Origin: Methylobacterium sp. J-070
GTDB taxonomy: Bacteria > Pseudomonadota > Alphaproteobacteria > Rhizobiales > Beijerinckiaceae
Reading direction: 5' to 3'
NCBI RefSeq assembly: GCF_022829385.1
Contig: NZ_JAKSXX010000147.1
Span: forward strand, 1-64,000
DNA length: 64,000 nt
Part shown: piece by piece, positions 8,756-19,771 of the stretch
Layout: every line of letters starts with the position of its first letter
How positions within the stretch are numbered: the stretch's first letter is position 1
Program-made: the position numbers and the translations under genes
The notes under the pieces: generated by a model
What the model was told of the DNA's origin: nothing
What the model saw: only the letters and a program-made list of their open reading frames with translations
The model's database searches: none

Positions 8756-9487
8756 ATGACATCACCATTCCTGGGCGAATTCCTGGGCACCATGACGTTG
8801 ATCATCCTGGGCGACGGGGTGGTCGCCGGGGCCCTGCTCAAGAAATCGAAGGGCGAGAACGCCGGCTGGATCGCCATCACCGCCGGCTGGGCCTTCGCGG
8901 TCCTGGCCGGCATCTTCGTCGCGACCGCCACCGGAAGCCCCGACGCCCATCTGAACCCCGCCGTGACGGTGGCGGGGGCGGTCAGCTCCGGGGACGTCGG
9001 CAAGCTCGCGGTCTACATCCCGGCCCAGATGCTCGGCGCCTTCGTGGGCGCGGTGATCGTCTGGCTCCACTACCTGCCGCACTGGGCGGTGACGCCGGAG
9101 CGGGATCTCAAGCTCGCCTGCTTCTGCACCGGGCCGGCGATCCGGGACGCGAAATCCAACTGGATCTCCGAGATCATCGCGACCTTCGTGCTGATCCTGA
9201 CCATCTCGGCCCTCGTGACCAACACGCTGGGGGCGAGCGGGGCCATCCCCCGGGGCGTGGCCCCCTACATGGTCGGCATGCTGGTCTGGGGCATCGGCCT
9301 GTCGCTCGGCGGCACCACCGGCTACGCCATCAACCCCGCCCGCGACCTCGGGCCGCGCATCGCCCACGCGGTGCTGCCGATCGCCGGCAAGGGCTCGTCC
9401 GACTGGGGCTACGCGCTGATCCCGGTGGCGGGCCCTGTGGTCGGGGCGGCGCTGGCCGGGCTGTTCGTGCGGAGCCTCGGGATCTGA
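8756..9487 (+). CDS. glpF: aquaglyceroporin, glycerol uptake facilitator
   Basis: A 243-residue MIP-family channel in the inner membrane. Six hydrophobic helices are present together with both NPA half-helices, HLNPAVTVAGAV in the first half and YAINPARDLGPRIAHAV in the second. The Asp after the second NPA (NPARD) is the residue characteristic of glycerol-conducting members rather than pure water channels. The ATG follows a GGGGGAGA ribosome site. Its place after glpR-glpD-glpK supports glycerol as the main solute. E. coli places glpF before glpK, so the order here is reversed. Confidence 0.94.
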   Translation: MTSPFLGEFLGTMTLIILGDGVVAGALLKKSKGENAGWIAITAGWAFAVLAGIFVATATGSPDAHLNPAVTVAGAVSSGDVGKLAVYIPAQMLGAFVGAVIVWLHYLPHWAVTPERDLKLACFCTGPAIRDAKSNWISEIIATFVLILTISALVTNTLGASGAIPRGVAPYMVGMLVWGIGLSLGGTTGYAINPARDLGPRIAHAVLPIAGKGSSDWGYALIPVAGPVVGAALAGLFVRSLGI

Positions 9488-9505
9488 CGGAAACCCCGCA
9501 TCCTC

Positions 9506-9542
9506 AACCGCCGCGGGGCGTCCCGGCGTCGCGGCGGTTTGC
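9506..9542 (+). terminator. possible terminator after glpF
   Basis: A perfect 10-bp stem, AACCGCCGCG with CGCGGCGGTT, encloses a 14-base loop, but only three T residues follow. It lies 18 bases after the glpF stop and is a weak terminator at best. Confidence 0.45.
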
Positions 9543-9614
9543 GGTGCGGGGCCGGGCGCCTTAAGTCAGTCCCACTGACCGACCGCGCCCCCGGGCGCCT
9601 CCCCGCGGTGTGGC

Positions 9615-10601
9615 ATGGCCGTCGTCCTCGACATTCTGAAGAACGATCCGCGGGCGGCCCTGCGCGTGCGCCACCCGGAAAAGGCGCACCGCCCGGATCA
9701 GCCCGTCCAGGCCAAGAAGCCGGACTGGATCCGCGTGAAGGCGCCGGGCTCCAAGGCCTGGACCGAGACCCAGAAGATCGTGCGCGAGCACGGGCTGGTC
9801 ACGGTCTGCGAGGAGGCAGGCTGTCCCAATATCGGCGAGTGCTGGGAGAAGCGGCACGCCACCTTCATGATCATGGGCGACACCTGCACGCGGGCCTGTG
9901 CCTTCTGCAACGTGCGCACCGGCCTGCCCGACGCCCTCGACACCGGCGAGCCCGAGAAGATCGGCGACTCGGTGGCCAAGCTCGGCCTGCACCACGTGGT
10001 GATCACCTCGGTCGACCGGGACGACCTCGCGGACGGCGGCGCCCGGCACTTCGCCCGGACCATCGCGGCGATCCGGCGGGCGAGCCCCGGCACGACGGTG
10101 GAGATCCTCACCCCCGATTTCCTGCGCAAGGACGGGGCGCTCGAGGTCGTGGTCGCGGCCAAGCCCGACGTGTTCAACCACAACCTGGAGACGGTGCCGG
10201 CCAAATACCTGACGGTGCGGCCCGGCGCCCGCTACTTCCACTCGGTGCGCCTGCTCCAGCGGGTGAAGGAACTCGATCCGACGATCTTCACCAAGTCGGG
10301 CATCATGGTCGGCCTCGGCGAGGAGCGGAACGAGGTGCTCCAGCTCATGGACGACCTGCGCTCGGCCGACGTGGATTTCCTCACGATCGGCCAGTACCTG
10401 CAGCCGTCGAAGAAGCACCACGCGGTCGTACGCTTCGTGCCCCCCGACGAGTTCAAGACCTTCGAGACCACCGCCTATGCGAAGGGCTTCCTGCTGGTCT
10501 CCGCGACGCCCCTGACGCGTTCGTCGCACCATGCGGGCGAGGACTTTTCGCGACTCCAAGCGGCGCGTCTGGCAAAATTGTCGCCCGCGCTCCCGGCCTG
10601 A
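9615..10601 (+). CDS. lipA: lipoyl synthase
   Basis: A 328-residue radical-SAM enzyme that inserts two sulfurs into protein-bound octanoyl groups to form lipoyl cofactors. The auxiliary cluster cysteines are in [13 protein letters not shown] and the radical-SAM cysteines in [16 protein letters not shown]; the C-terminal RSSHHAG segment that helps ligate the auxiliary cluster is also present. Length is normal for the family. The ATG at 9615 gives an N-terminal extension typical of alphaproteobacterial LipA. Its products are needed by the lipoyl domains of the pyruvate dehydrogenase genes 12 kb downstream. A COQ10-like gene begins 16 bases after it, which suggests co-transcription. Confidence 0.96.
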   Translation: MAVVLDILKNDPRAALRVRHPEKAHRPDQPVQAKKPDWIRVKAPGSKAWTETQKIVREHGLVTVCEEAGCPNIGECWEKRHATFMIMGDTCTRACAFCNVRTGLPDALDTGEPEKIGDSVAKLGLHHVVITSVDRDDLADGGARHFARTIAAIRRASPGTTVEILTPDFLRKDGALEVVVAAKPDVFNHNLETVPAKYLTVRPGARYFHSVRLLQRVKELDPTIFTKSGIMVGLGEERNEVLQLMDDLRSADVDFLTIGQYLQPSKKHHAVVRFVPPDEFKTFETTAYAKGFLLVSATPLTRSSHHAGEDFSRLQAARLAKLSPALPA

Positions 10602-10616
10602 GAAAGCCCGACACCG

Positions 10617-11087
10617 ATGCCGTCTTTCCGGGTCACCCGCACGGTGCGGCACTCGCCGCAGCAGATGTACGACCTCGTGGCCGATGTGGAGCGCTACCCC
10701 GAATTCCTGCCGCTGTGCGAGTCCCTGCGGGTGATCCGCCGCCAGGAAATCCGCAGCCAGGAGATGGCGGAGGGCGGCGAGGTGCTGATCGCCGAGATGG
10801 GTGTCGGCTACAAGGCGATCCGCGAACGCTTCACCACCCGGGTCAGCCTCGATCCGCAGAACCTCAAGATCGTGGCCGAGTATATCGACGGGCCGTTCCG
10901 GCACCTGGAGAACCGCTGGCTGTTCAAGGACGCGCCGAACGGCGGCTGCGCCGTCGACTTCTTCATCACCTACGAGTTCAAGAGCCGCACCCTGGGGCTC
11001 CTGATGGGCACGATGTTCGACCGGGCCTTCCGCAAGTTCACCGACGCCTTCGAGGGCCGGGCGGACCGGATGTACGGCGCCGCCTGA
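10617..11087 (+). CDS. START-domain coenzyme Q-binding protein of the COQ10/RatA family
   Basis: A 156-residue polyketide-cyclase/START-domain protein. The family opening is clear (FRVTRTVRHSPQQMYDLVAD followed by VERYPEFLPLCESLRV), and the C-terminal part has FFITYEFKSRTLGLLMGTMF. Members bind coenzyme Q or related lipids in a hydrophobic pocket and support respiratory electron transfer; the same family includes the ribosome-associated RatA proteins, and sequence alone does not separate the two. Adjacency to lipA is widely seen in alphaproteobacteria. The ATG at 10617 lies 15 bases after the lipA stop. Confidence 0.88.
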   Translation: MPSFRVTRTVRHSPQQMYDLVADVERYPEFLPLCESLRVIRRQEIRSQEMAEGGEVLIAEMGVGYKAIRERFTTRVSLDPQNLKIVAEYIDGPFRHLENRWLFKDAPNGGCAVDFFITYEFKSRTLGLLMGTMFDRAFRKFTDAFEGRADRMYGAA

Positions 11088-11394
11088 GCGGTCGCGCCGC
11101 CTCCGCGGGGCGATCACCGCATAGGTCGGATGACCGACTTGACGGCTCAGCGAATCCGCGGCGGTTGCGCATTCAATATTGCAATGCAATCGACTCCCTT
11201 CGAGAAATACAGTCCTCTGAGATCGATGATTTCGATAATATAGTTTTAATTTAGTAGGTATCATACATATTCCGATGGCGTCCAGAACCCCATCGCCGCG
11301 GCGATAAGCTTTACAGCATCCGGGACCCATGCCAGCAGGACGTTCCGGGATCCAGTCGATTCCGTTGCGTTATTTCGTGCTGCAGGGTCTGATC
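11088..11394. other. intergenic region with an AT-rich island
   Basis: No gene was found in these 307 bases. From about 11165 to 11275 the composition becomes much richer in A and T than anything around it (for example ATAATATAGTTTTAATTTAG), with small palindromes ATTGC-AAT-GCAAT and ATCGA-TGATT-TCGAT. It may hold the promoter of the lipoprotein gene that follows or be remnant foreign DNA. Confidence 0.5.
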
Positions 11395-11901
11395 ATGATC
11401 TATCGGGAGGCGTTGCTCGCCATTCCTCTGACTATAGCCGCCCTGACCGGCCTGACGGCCTGCAACAGCACCGGCACGGCAGCGGGCGCGGCGCCCGCCG
11501 CGGCCGGCGCGCCCGTCCTGGCCGAGGACCGGTTCAGCCCGTCGTTCATCCACGCCCATCTCAAGGTCAGGCGCACCACCGTCGAGGATGTCCTCGCGCT
11601 GTACGGCCCCCCGGCGAGCCGGGACAACGTCGCGTCCGCGTCGGGGGATCGGAGCGTCCTGACCTACCTCCGGCCCGAGGCGGTGTCGGCCGGGGTCGGC
11701 AAGACGCTCGGCGCGATCGCGTCCCTGACCCCGTTGGGTTCGCGGGCGGGCGACGCCCTCTATCGTGCCGGCGGCGCCGTGAACGATGTCGAGAACATCG
11801 CCGCCGCCTCCGCGGCCTCGTCGGCGAAGGCCCGGGGCGCCGGCAACAGCCTGGAACTGGTGTTCGTGAACGGGCGCCTGGCCGATTGGCACCTGCTGTA
11901 A
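11395..11901 (+). CDS. outer-membrane-type lipoprotein with BamE/SmpA-like character
   Basis: A 168-residue protein with a type II signal peptide: a hydrophobic segment from about residue 8 ends in the lipobox LTAC, so Cys would be lipidated. The mature part begins with Ala/Gly-rich sequence and then FIHAHLKVRRTTVEDVLALYGPP, which resembles the start of the small BamE/SmpA/OmlA fold. The C-terminal strand LELVFVNGRLADWHLL fits the same fold. The assignment is by pattern, not by an essential motif. The ATG at 11395 places the signal peptide at the N-terminus; a longer reading from 11329 adds residues without signal character. The gene stands alone behind an AT-rich upstream region. Confidence 0.7.
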   Translation: MIYREALLAIPLTIAALTGLTACNSTGTAAGAAPAAAGAPVLAEDRFSPSFIHAHLKVRRTTVEDVLALYGPPASRDNVASASGDRSVLTYLRPEAVSAGVGKTLGAIASLTPLGSRAGDALYRAGGAVNDVENIAAASAASSAKARGAGNSLELVFVNGRLADWHLL

Positions 11902-12019
11902 CCGCGCAGTCCGCGCGCTCACGCAGGCCGCCGCAGCCCCTCCGGCCGGCGGATTTCCGGGGCGCGACCTGAGAGCGTCGTCGGTTTGAAGGCGATCACG
12001 CGCTGAACGGTCCGGGCGC

Positions 12020-12140
12020 GAATCCCGTCCCCTTTGCGGGGAGGGGGCAGGGGGTGGCGCCGGATATGGCTCGGCGGTGCCTTCTGCACCACCCACACCC
12101 TCCAACGCCTCCCCACGAGGGGAGGAGCGCGCGTCGCGCT
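12020..12140. repeat. GC-rich palindromic intergenic repeat
   Basis: The gap between the lipoprotein and the convergent monooxygenase contains GTCCCCTTTGCGGGGAGGGG on one side and CCTCCCCACGAGGGGAGGAG on the other, with a GGGGGTGG/CCACCC pair between them. This is one of several related CCCC-TGCG-GGGG palindromes in the window. No gene is seen in 11902-12179. Confidence 0.6.
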
Positions 12141-12179
12141 TCGTGATCCGTATCAGATCGAAAACACGCTCGCGCCCGA

Positions 12180-13397
12180 TCAGGTCCGGGCCGGCAGGCG
12201 GATATGCTCCGGCCGCACGCCCATCCCGATCAGCCGTGCGGGCAGGCTCTGGAGCGGCGGCAGCGCGTCGAGGATCCGCAGGAGGAGCGGCGCCCGGAAC
12301 GGCGCGTCGGCCATGAGCGAGGCGGCGATCACCCGGGACTGGATCGCCCGCTGGAGGGCCTGGGTGGCCCGCACCGGGAACATCCGCCGGGCCTGGACCC
12401 GGGCGAGGTCGGCCTCGGTGAGGCGATCCGCCCGCAGGGGCTCGGCCAGGAGGTTGGCCGCCGCCACCGCATCCTGGATCGCGAGGTTGATGCCCACCCC
12501 GCCCACCGGGGACATGGCATGCGCGGCGTCGCCGATGCAGAGCAGCCCCGGGCGATGCCATTTCTCCAGACGGTCGACCGTGACGGTCAGGAGCTTCACC
12601 GAGTCCCAGTCCGCGATCGCGTCCGTGCGATCGGCCAGGAACGGCGCGATCTCGGCCACCGCCGCCCGGAAGGCCGGCAGCCCCTTCGCCCGCAGCGCCG
12701 CGTCGCCCCCCTTCGGCACCACGTAGGCGCATTGCCAGGCATCGCCCCGGTCGAGGGTGATCAGGATCCGCCCCGGCCCGAAGCGCCCGGCCGCCGCCTC
12801 CGGGTCGCCGTCCCGGCGCGGCAGGCGGAACCACAGCACGTCGATCGGCGCGCCGAACGCCCGGGGGGTGAAGCCGGCCTGCGCGCGCATCCGCGAATGG
12901 CGCCCGTCGGCGCAGAGCACGAGGTCGGACCGGATCTCGATGGGTCCGTCCGGCCCCTCGGCCCGCACCCCCGCGACCCGCCCATCCGCGGCGATCAGGC
13001 TCTGCGCGTCGGTCCGGCGGATCAGCCGGAAGCTCGGACAGCGCCCGGCCTCACCGGCCAGAAAATCCAGAAAATCCCATTGCGGCATGAAGGACAGGAA
13101 GCGGTTCCGGGTCGGCAGCCGGCTGAAATCGGCGACGTGGTAGCTGCGCCCGGCGACGACGCCCGAGAAGCGCTCGACCCGCCGCTGGGGCAGGGCGCGG
13201 AAGCGCTCGGTGAAGCCCAGCTCGTCCATCAGGTCGAGGGTGGAGGGGTGGATCGTGTCGCCGCGGAAGTCGCGCAGGAAATCCGCGTGCTTCTCGAGAA
13301 CGACCGTCTCGATCCCGGCGCGGGCGAAGAGCAGGCCGGCCATCATCCCGGCGGGACCGCCGCCGACGATGCACAGGCGGGTCGTCAGCGTGTCCAT
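12180..13397 (-). CDS. FAD-dependent monooxygenase of the UbiH/PHBH type
   Basis: A 405-residue flavoprotein hydroxylase. Motifs in order: the N-terminal dinucleotide fold RLCIVGGGPAGMMAGLLFAR, the DG motif VLCADGRHSRMRAQAGF near residue 165, and the second FAD motif LLCIGDAAHAMSPVGGVGIN near 285. No membrane segment is present. The substrate cannot be read from sequence; the family includes ubiquinone hydroxylases, p-hydroxybenzoate hydroxylase and antibiotic-modifying enzymes. The start at 13397 leaves six residues before the first strand of the FAD fold. The cinA gene lies upstream on the same strand with 23 bases between them. Confidence 0.9.
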   Translation of the reverse strand: MDTLTTRLCIVGGGPAGMMAGLLFARAGIETVVLEKHADFLRDFRGDTIHPSTLDLMDELGFTERFRALPQRRVERFSGVVAGRSYHVADFSRLPTRNRFLSFMPQWDFLDFLAGEAGRCPSFRLIRRTDAQSLIAADGRVAGVRAEGPDGPIEIRSDLVLCADGRHSRMRAQAGFTPRAFGAPIDVLWFRLPRRDGDPEAAAGRFGPGRILITLDRGDAWQCAYVVPKGGDAALRAKGLPAFRAAVAEIAPFLADRTDAIADWDSVKLLTVTVDRLEKWHRPGLLCIGDAAHAMSPVGGVGINLAIQDAVAAANLLAEPLRADRLTEADLARVQARRMFPVRATQALQRAIQSRVIAASLMADAPFRAPLLLRILDALPPLQSLPARLIGMGVRPEHIRLPART

Positions 13398-13420
13398 GGA
13401 CCGTCCCTCCCGCGCCGCCC

Positions 13421-13918
13421 TCAGTCGCCGGCGGCCTCCTCCAGAAGACCGAGCGCGTCCGCGACGGCGGCGCGGCGGATCCCCGCGCGCCCGAGATCGC
13501 CGTAGCGCCGCTCCCGGTGGCGCACGCCGCCGTCCCGCAGGGCGAGCCCGAAATGCACGAGCCCGACCGGCTTGTCCGGGCTGCCGCCGCCCGGGCCGGC
13601 GATGCCGGTGATCGCCACCGCCACGGAGGCCCGGGAGGCGGCGAGCGCCCCCGCGGCCATGGCCCGCGCCACCGGCTCGCTGACGGCGCCGTGTCGGCGG
13701 ATCAGGTCCATCGGCACGCCGATGGCCTCGGCCTTGGCCTCGTTCGAGTAGGTGACGAAGCCGCGCTCCACCGCCGCCGAGGAGCCCGGCACCGCGGTGA
13801 GCAGGCCGGCGACGAGGCCGCCCGTGCAGGATTCGGCGGTGGCGATCGTGCGCCCCGCCGCCGCGTAGGCCGCCACCAGCGCCTCGGCGCGCCCCAGAAG
13901 CTCCGTGTCGTCGATCAT
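13421..13918 (-). CDS. CinA C-terminal family nicotinamide-nucleotide amidohydrolase
   Basis: A 165-residue stand-alone CinA amidohydrolase domain, expected to deamidate NMN to nicotinate mononucleotide for NAD recycling. It contains the conserved TIATAESCTGGLVAGLLTAV with the active-site Ser, GSSAAVERGFVTYSN, the HGAVSEPVARAMA helix and AITGIAGPGGGSPDKPVGLV. The N-terminal molybdopterin-like domain of full CinA is absent, as in many proteobacterial PncC proteins. The ATG at 13918 begins about 15 residues before the conserved region. Proximity to ispDF and dusB is a common alphaproteobacterial arrangement. Confidence 0.92.
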   Translation of the reverse strand: MIDDTELLGRAEALVAAYAAAGRTIATAESCTGGLVAGLLTAVPGSSAAVERGFVTYSNEAKAEAIGVPMDLIRRHGAVSEPVARAMAAGALAASRASVAVAITGIAGPGGGSPDKPVGLVHFGLALRDGGVRHRERRYGDLGRAGIRRAAVADALGLLEEAAGD

Positions 13919-14021
13919 GGCGGACAGGCTCCCATCGGGCGGGCGCGCCCTATCTCGTGGTGTGAACCAGGGCCGGTCTCCACTCAAGGATGGACCGCCC
14001 GCGACTGGAGACACCGCGTCC

Positions 14022-14420
14022 ATGATCTTCCCCGCGACCACGGCCTTCTTCGCCGGGCTGCTCGCCCTCGTCTACCTGGGCCTGTCGGGATGGGTGATCG
14101 GGAGCCGGGTCTCCGACAACGTGCTGTTCGGCGACGGCGGCGACGACGCGGTGCTCAAGCGGATCCGTTCGCACGCGAACTTTTCGGAATACGTGCCGCT
14201 GGCGCTGATCCTGATCGGCCTGCTGGAGGCCGGCGGCGGCGGCCACGGGCTGGTGCAGGGGCTGCTGGTGGCCCTGCTGGTCGGCCGGATCCTGCACCCG
14301 ATCGGCATGTTCGCGCCGCCGAACTCCCCGCGCCAGTTCGCCTGCCGGGGCGGCGGGATCATACTGACCCTGGCCGTCCTCGGCGTCGCGGCGATCGCGC
14401 TGCTGCTGCGGACGGCGTGA
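14022..14420 (+). CDS. MAPEG-family integral membrane protein
   Basis: A 132-residue membrane protein with four hydrophobic segments (residues about 3-25, 62-80, 82-100 and 112-130). The loop after the first helix carries RIRSHANFSEYVPLALIL, the signature of the MAPEG family, whose bacterial members include glutathione-transferase-like enzymes. Glutathione-dependent detoxification is possible but the substrate is unknown. The ATG at 14022 starts directly before the first helix; readings further upstream add no structured sequence. It is divergent from cinA and convergent with ispDF. Confidence 0.85.
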   Translation: MIFPATTAFFAGLLALVYLGLSGWVIGSRVSDNVLFGDGGDDAVLKRIRSHANFSEYVPLALILIGLLEAGGGGHGLVQGLLVALLVGRILHPIGMFAPPNSPRQFACRGGGIILTLAVLGVAAIALLLRTA

Positions 14421-14557
14421 GGCTTTCTGCCCGAGAGGGAGAGCCGGCGGAGCGGCGTCCCCCGCCCCCTGGTGGAAAGGAGGGCGCGCTGCGCCGTGCA
14501 GGGCCCGATGCGAGACCATCGTCGCCTCCGCGGGGGCGGGCGGGCGTCGGAGCCGCC

Positions 14558-15889
14558 TCAGCCCTGCCGCATCGCGGTCTCGGCCTCGGCGTCGAGCACC
14601 GGGCCGTCCTCTTCGGGCAGCCGCACCGTCGCGGCGGCCTGGGCGGCGAGCCCTTCCGCCCGGCCGACGAAGCCGAGCTTCTCGGTGGTCGTGGCCTTGA
14701 TGGAGACCGCGCCGAGCGGCACGCCCGCGATGGCGGCGATGCGCGCGCGGATCTCCTCGCGGTGCTTCCCGATCCGCGGCGCCTCGGCGAGCACGGTGAT
14801 GTCGAGATGGTCGATGCGGCCGCCCCGGGCGCGCACCAGCCCGCAGGCGTGGGCCAGGAACTGATCGGACGAGGCCCCGCGCCAGCGCTCGTCGGAGGGC
14901 GGAAAATGGGTGCCGATATCGCCGTCCGCGATGGCGCCCAGCAGGGCGTCGGTGAGCGCGTGCAGCGCCACGTCGCCGTCGGAATGGGCGAGCACGCCCC
15001 GGTCGGCCGGGATCCTCACGCCGCCGAGCCAGACATGGTCGCCGGTGGTGAAGGCGTGCACGTCGAAGCCGGTGCCGAGGCGGGTCACGTAGGTGGTCAT
15101 GGCGCGGGCTCCCGGCGCTGGCGGTTCGGTTGGATCGGCCGCGAAGGCGCGGTCGGCCTCGATCAGGTCGGCAGCCTGGGTGATCTTGCGGTTGGCGACA
15201 TCGCCCGCGAACACCACCACCGGCAGGCCGGCCCATTCGGCCAGCGCGCCGTCGTCGGTGAATCCGTCGAGGCCCTGCGCGGCCGCGTCCCGGTGGGCGC
15301 CGAGCAGGGGGGCGAAGGCGAAGGCCTGGGGCGTCTGGACCGCGCGCAGATGTTCCCGGGGCGGGGTCTCGTGCACCCGGCCGATGCCCGGCGCGATGTC
15401 GACCACGCGCTTGACCGTGTCGGTCACGGGCACGCCGGGGACCGCCGCGCCGTGGTCCCGTCCGGCCGCGACCGCCCGGGCGATGAGCGCCGCATCCACG
15501 TAGGGACGGGCGGCGTCGTGGACCAGCACGATCTCGGGGGCCGCGCCGGCCGCGAGGGCCTCGAGCCCGGCGCGCACGGAGAGCTGGCGCGTGGCCCCGC
15601 CGGTCACGGGTGCGGCGATCTTCTCCCGGATCACGGGGGCGAGCTCGTCCAGGCAATCGCGAAAGAAATCCGCCGCGTCGGCGGCGATCACCGGCTGGAT
15701 CCGCGCGATCGCGCCGTCCGCCGCCAGGGCCGCCAGGGTGCGGGTCAGGACCGCCTGTCCGCCGACGCGGCGGTACTGCTTGGGCGTGCCGCCGCCGATG
15801 CGGATCCCACGGCCGGCCGCCACGACCACGGCGGCGACGCCGGATCCCGCGGGGGCGGGTCCGGTGGCTGGCGTGCCGGTGGCGGACAT
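14558..15889 (-). CDS. ispDF: bifunctional IspD/IspF enzyme of the MEP isoprenoid pathway
   Basis: A 443-residue fusion. The IspD half (about residues 1-235, MEP cytidylyltransferase) has [20 protein letters not shown], the [11 protein letters not shown] segment and [20 protein letters not shown]. The IspF half (from about residue 264, MEcPP synthase) starts [20 protein letters not shown] and contains [20 protein letters not shown] and [16 protein letters not shown]. Together the two halves catalyse two non-consecutive steps of isoprenoid precursor synthesis. The fusion is characteristic of alphaproteobacteria. The ATG at 15889 is preferred to the TTG two codons earlier. The gene is divergent from dusB. 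Confidence 0.96.
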   Translation of the reverse strand: MSATGTPATGPAPAGSGVAAVVVAAGRGIRIGGGTPKQYRRVGGQAVLTRTLAALAADGAIARIQPVIAADAADFFRDCLDELAPVIREKIAAPVTGGATRQLSVRAGLEALAAGAAPEIVLVHDAARPYVDAALIARAVAAGRDHGAAVPGVPVTDTVKRVVDIAPGIGRVHETPPREHLRAVQTPQAFAFAPLLGAHRDAAAQGLDGFTDDGALAEWAGLPVVVFAGDVANRKITQAADLIEADRAFAADPTEPPAPGARAMTTYVTRLGTGFDVHAFTTGDHVWLGGVRIPADRGVLAHSDGDVALHALTDALLGAIADGDIGTHFPPSDERWRGASSDQFLAHACGLVRARGGRIDHLDITVLAEAPRIGKHREEIRARIAAIAGVPLGAVSIKATTTEKLGFVGRAEGLAAQAAATVRLPEEDGPVLDAEAETAMRQG

Positions 15890-16057
15890 GGGCAAGGAAC
15901 TCGTGGCGTCCGGAGGAGCGGGGCGGCGGGCGCGCAGGCCAGCGGTGCCGCCCGGACCCTGCCGTTGAGGGTGCCCGTCGTTTAAGCGGGGGAGGGGCCG
16001 AAATCAACGCGCGGCCCCGCTTGCCAGCGGACCGGCCATGCCTCATTGTTGTGCAGA

Positions 16058-17083
16058 ATGACGACTGATCATTATTTGAGCGCGCTGCGCCGGGGACGGA
16101 TGGCCGAGGGATCGGTACCACCCGCGCCGCTCTGCCTGCTGGCACCGCTGTCGGGCGTCACCGACCTGCACATGCGCCGGATCGCCCGCCGCTGCGGCGC
16201 GGACGCGGTGGTGTCCGAGATGGTGGCGGCGCGGGAGTTCGCCCGGGGTTCCGGCGAGGCGACCCTGCGCGCGGAGGGCGCAGGCATCGACCTCCACGTG
16301 GTCCAGCTCGCCGGCTGCGAGGCCGGGCCGATGGCGGAGGCGGCCCGCCTCGCGGAGGCCGGGGGCGCCCACGTGATCGACGTGAACATGGGCTGCCCGG
16401 CCAAGATCGTGACGGGGATCGCCTCGGGCTCGGCGCTGATGCGCGACCTCGACCACGCGACGCGCCTGCTCGCCGCCGTGCGCGGGGCCGTCACCGTGCC
16501 GGTGACGGTCAAGATGCGCCTGGGCTGGGACGACGCGAGCCGCAACGCCGCCGACCTCGCCGCCCGCGCCGAGGGGCTCGGGCTCAACGCCGTCACGGTC
16601 CACGGGCGGACCCGGCAGCAATTCTACAAGGGCGACGCCGATTGGGCGGCGATCCGCGCCGTCGTGGCGGCGGTGTCGATCCCGGTGATCGCCAACGGCG
16701 ACGTATCCGACCTCGCCGGCGCGCGGGCCTGCCTGGCGGCGTCGGGGGCCGCCGGCGTCATGATCGGGCGTGCCGCCACCGGCCGCCCCTGGCGGGTCGG
16801 ACAGATCGCCGCATCGCTCGCCGGCCGACCGGCGGCGGACCCACCGCGGGCCGCGCAGGCCGCCCTGGCGGCGGAGCACTACGCCGGCCTCCTGTCGCTC
16901 TACGGCCGCGACATGGGCGTGCGCCATGCGCGCAAGCACCTCGCCGCCTATGCCGAGACCGGCGGGGCGCTGGACCCCGCCGAGCGGGCGGCGCTCCTGA
17001 CGACCACCGATCCGGAGACCGCGCTGGCCCTGCTGGACCGCGCCTTCGCGGGCCCGGCGGCCACGGTCCGGGAGGCCGCGTGA
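16058..17083 (+). CDS. dusB: tRNA-dihydrouridine synthase
   Basis: A 341-residue flavin enzyme that reduces specific uridines in tRNA. The TIM barrel carries [19 protein letters not shown], the active-site region [20 protein letters not shown] with the catalytic Cys, [18 protein letters not shown] and [16 protein letters not shown] helical C-terminal tRNA-binding domain follows. In alphaproteobacteria this gene is known as nifR3 and heads the ntrBC operon, as here: its TGA overlaps the GTG start of ntrB. Starts at 16046 (TTG), 16058 (ATG) and 16100 (ATG, with a closer GGGGACGG site) are all possible; 16058 is a compromise. Confidence 0.93.
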   Translation: MTTDHYLSALRRGRMAEGSVPPAPLCLLAPLSGVTDLHMRRIARRCGADAVVSEMVAAREFARGSGEATLRAEGAGIDLHVVQLAGCEAGPMAEAARLAEAGGAHVIDVNMGCPAKIVTGIASGSALMRDLDHATRLLAAVRGAVTVPVTVKMRLGWDDASRNAADLAARAEGLGLNAVTVHGRTRQQFYKGDADWAAIRAVVAAVSIPVIANGDVSDLAGARACLAASGAAGVMIGRAATGRPWRVGQIAASLAGRPAADPPRAAQAALAAEHYAGLLSLYGRDMGVRHARKHLAAYAETGGALDPAERAALLTTTDPETALALLDRAFAGPAATVREAA

Positions 17084-18222
17084 GCGACGAACCCGTCCCC
17101 CCGGAGCCGGGCAGCCGGCGCGACACGGCCGCCGAGGCCGTGCTCAACGCCCTGCCGCTGCCGGTCCTGACGATCGGCGGCGACGAGCGCATCCTCCACT
17201 GCAACCATGCCGCGGAGGCGTTCTTCGACTATTCCGCCCGCCTGATGCAGCGCCGGCGCCTGCGCGACATCATCCCGTTCGCCTCGCCGATCATCGCGCT
17301 GGTCGCCGAGGTGCGCCGCCGCCGCGCCAGCGTCAGCGAGTACCGGGTCGAGCTGACCCAGCCGCGCCTCGGTCTGGAGCGCAGCGTCGACGTCTTCGCG
17401 ACCCCGCTCGGCGACGACGGCGACGCCGTGGTGATGATGTTGCAGGAGCGCACCATCGCCGACAAGATGAACCGGCAGCTGACCCATCGCGGCGCCGCCC
17501 GCTCCATGGTGGCGCTCGGCGCCATGCTGGCCCACGAGATCAAGAACCCGCTCGCCGGAATCCGCGGCGCCGCGCAGCTCCTGGAGAGCACCGGCGCCGA
17601 GGAGGACCGGCTGCTCACCCGCCTGATCTGCGACGAATCCGACCGGATCGTGCGCATCGTCGAGCGCATGGAGCTGTTCGGCGACGAGCGCCCGGCCGAG
17701 CGCGGCGCCGTCAACGTCCACGGGGTGCTCGATCAGGTGAAGCGCTCGGCGCAGTCGGGCTTCGCCCGGCACATCCGCTTCGTCGAGACCTACGACCCGT
17801 CCCTGCCGCCGGTGCTCGGCAGCCGCGACCAGCTGATCCAGGTGATCCTGAACCTCGTGAAGAACGCCGCCGAGGCGATCGGCCCGGACGCGGTCGAGGG
17901 CGAGATCACCCTGTCGACCGCCTTCCGGACCGGCCTGCGCCTGCAGGTCCCGGGCTCCCGCGAGCGGGTCAGCCTGCCGATCGAGGTCGCGATCCGCGAC
18001 AACGGCCCCGGCATCTCGGCGGACCTGCTGCAGGACCTGTTCGACCCGTTCGTCACCACCAAGGCGCAGGGGTCCGGCCTCGGTCTTGCATTGGTCGCCA
18101 AGATCGTCGGCGATCACGGAGGGATCGTCGAGTGCGATCCCGCCCCCCGCCGCACGACGTTCCGTATCCTTCTGCCGATGTCGAGCGCCCGCGACGGACG
18201 CGAATCGGCGGTCGATCCGTGA
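17080..18222 (+). CDS. ntrB: nitrogen regulation sensor histidine kinase
   Basis: A 380-residue cytoplasmic two-component kinase. A PAS domain (residues about 20-125, [20 protein letters not shown]) precedes the dimerisation helix with the phospho-accepting His at about 152 ([20 protein letters not shown]). The ATPase domain has an N box ([14 protein letters not shown]), a G1 box ([10 protein letters not shown]), an F box ([19 protein letters not shown]) and no membrane segment. These are NtrB features. The start is GTG at 17080, overlapping the dusB stop, which implies translational coupling. Phosphorylation of NtrC is expected to be controlled by PII proteins in response to nitrogen. Confidence 0.95.
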   Translation: MSDEPVPPEPGSRRDTAAEAVLNALPLPVLTIGGDERILHCNHAAEAFFDYSARLMQRRRLRDIIPFASPIIALVAEVRRRRASVSEYRVELTQPRLGLERSVDVFATPLGDDGDAVVMMLQERTIADKMNRQLTHRGAARSMVALGAMLAHEIKNPLAGIRGAAQLLESTGAEEDRLLTRLICDESDRIVRIVERMELFGDERPAERGAVNVHGVLDQVKRSAQSGFARHIRFVETYDPSLPPVLGSRDQLIQVILNLVKNAAEAIGPDAVEGEITLSTAFRTGLRLQVPGSRERVSLPIEVAIRDNGPGISADLLQDLFDPFVTTKAQGSGLGLALVAKIVGDHGGIVECDPAPRRTTFRILLPMSSARDGRESAVDP

Positions 18223-18269
18223 AGTCCGCCACCGAGTCCGGCCCCCGTCGGAGGTCTGAGTAGAGAGTC

Positions 18270-19736
<1,467 letters not shown>

Positions 19737-19750
19737 GCGGGGCGGGGGAT

Positions 19751-19767
19751 CCCGGCCGCCGGCCGGG
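19751..19767. terminator. hairpin between convergent ntrC and adenylate cyclase genes
   Basis: CCCGGCC-GCC-GGCCGGG, a perfect 7-bp inverted repeat, lies in the 35-base space between two convergent genes. It lacks a T run on either side, so its role as a bidirectional terminator is only suggested by position. Confidence 0.3.
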
Positions 19768-19771
19768 GCGT

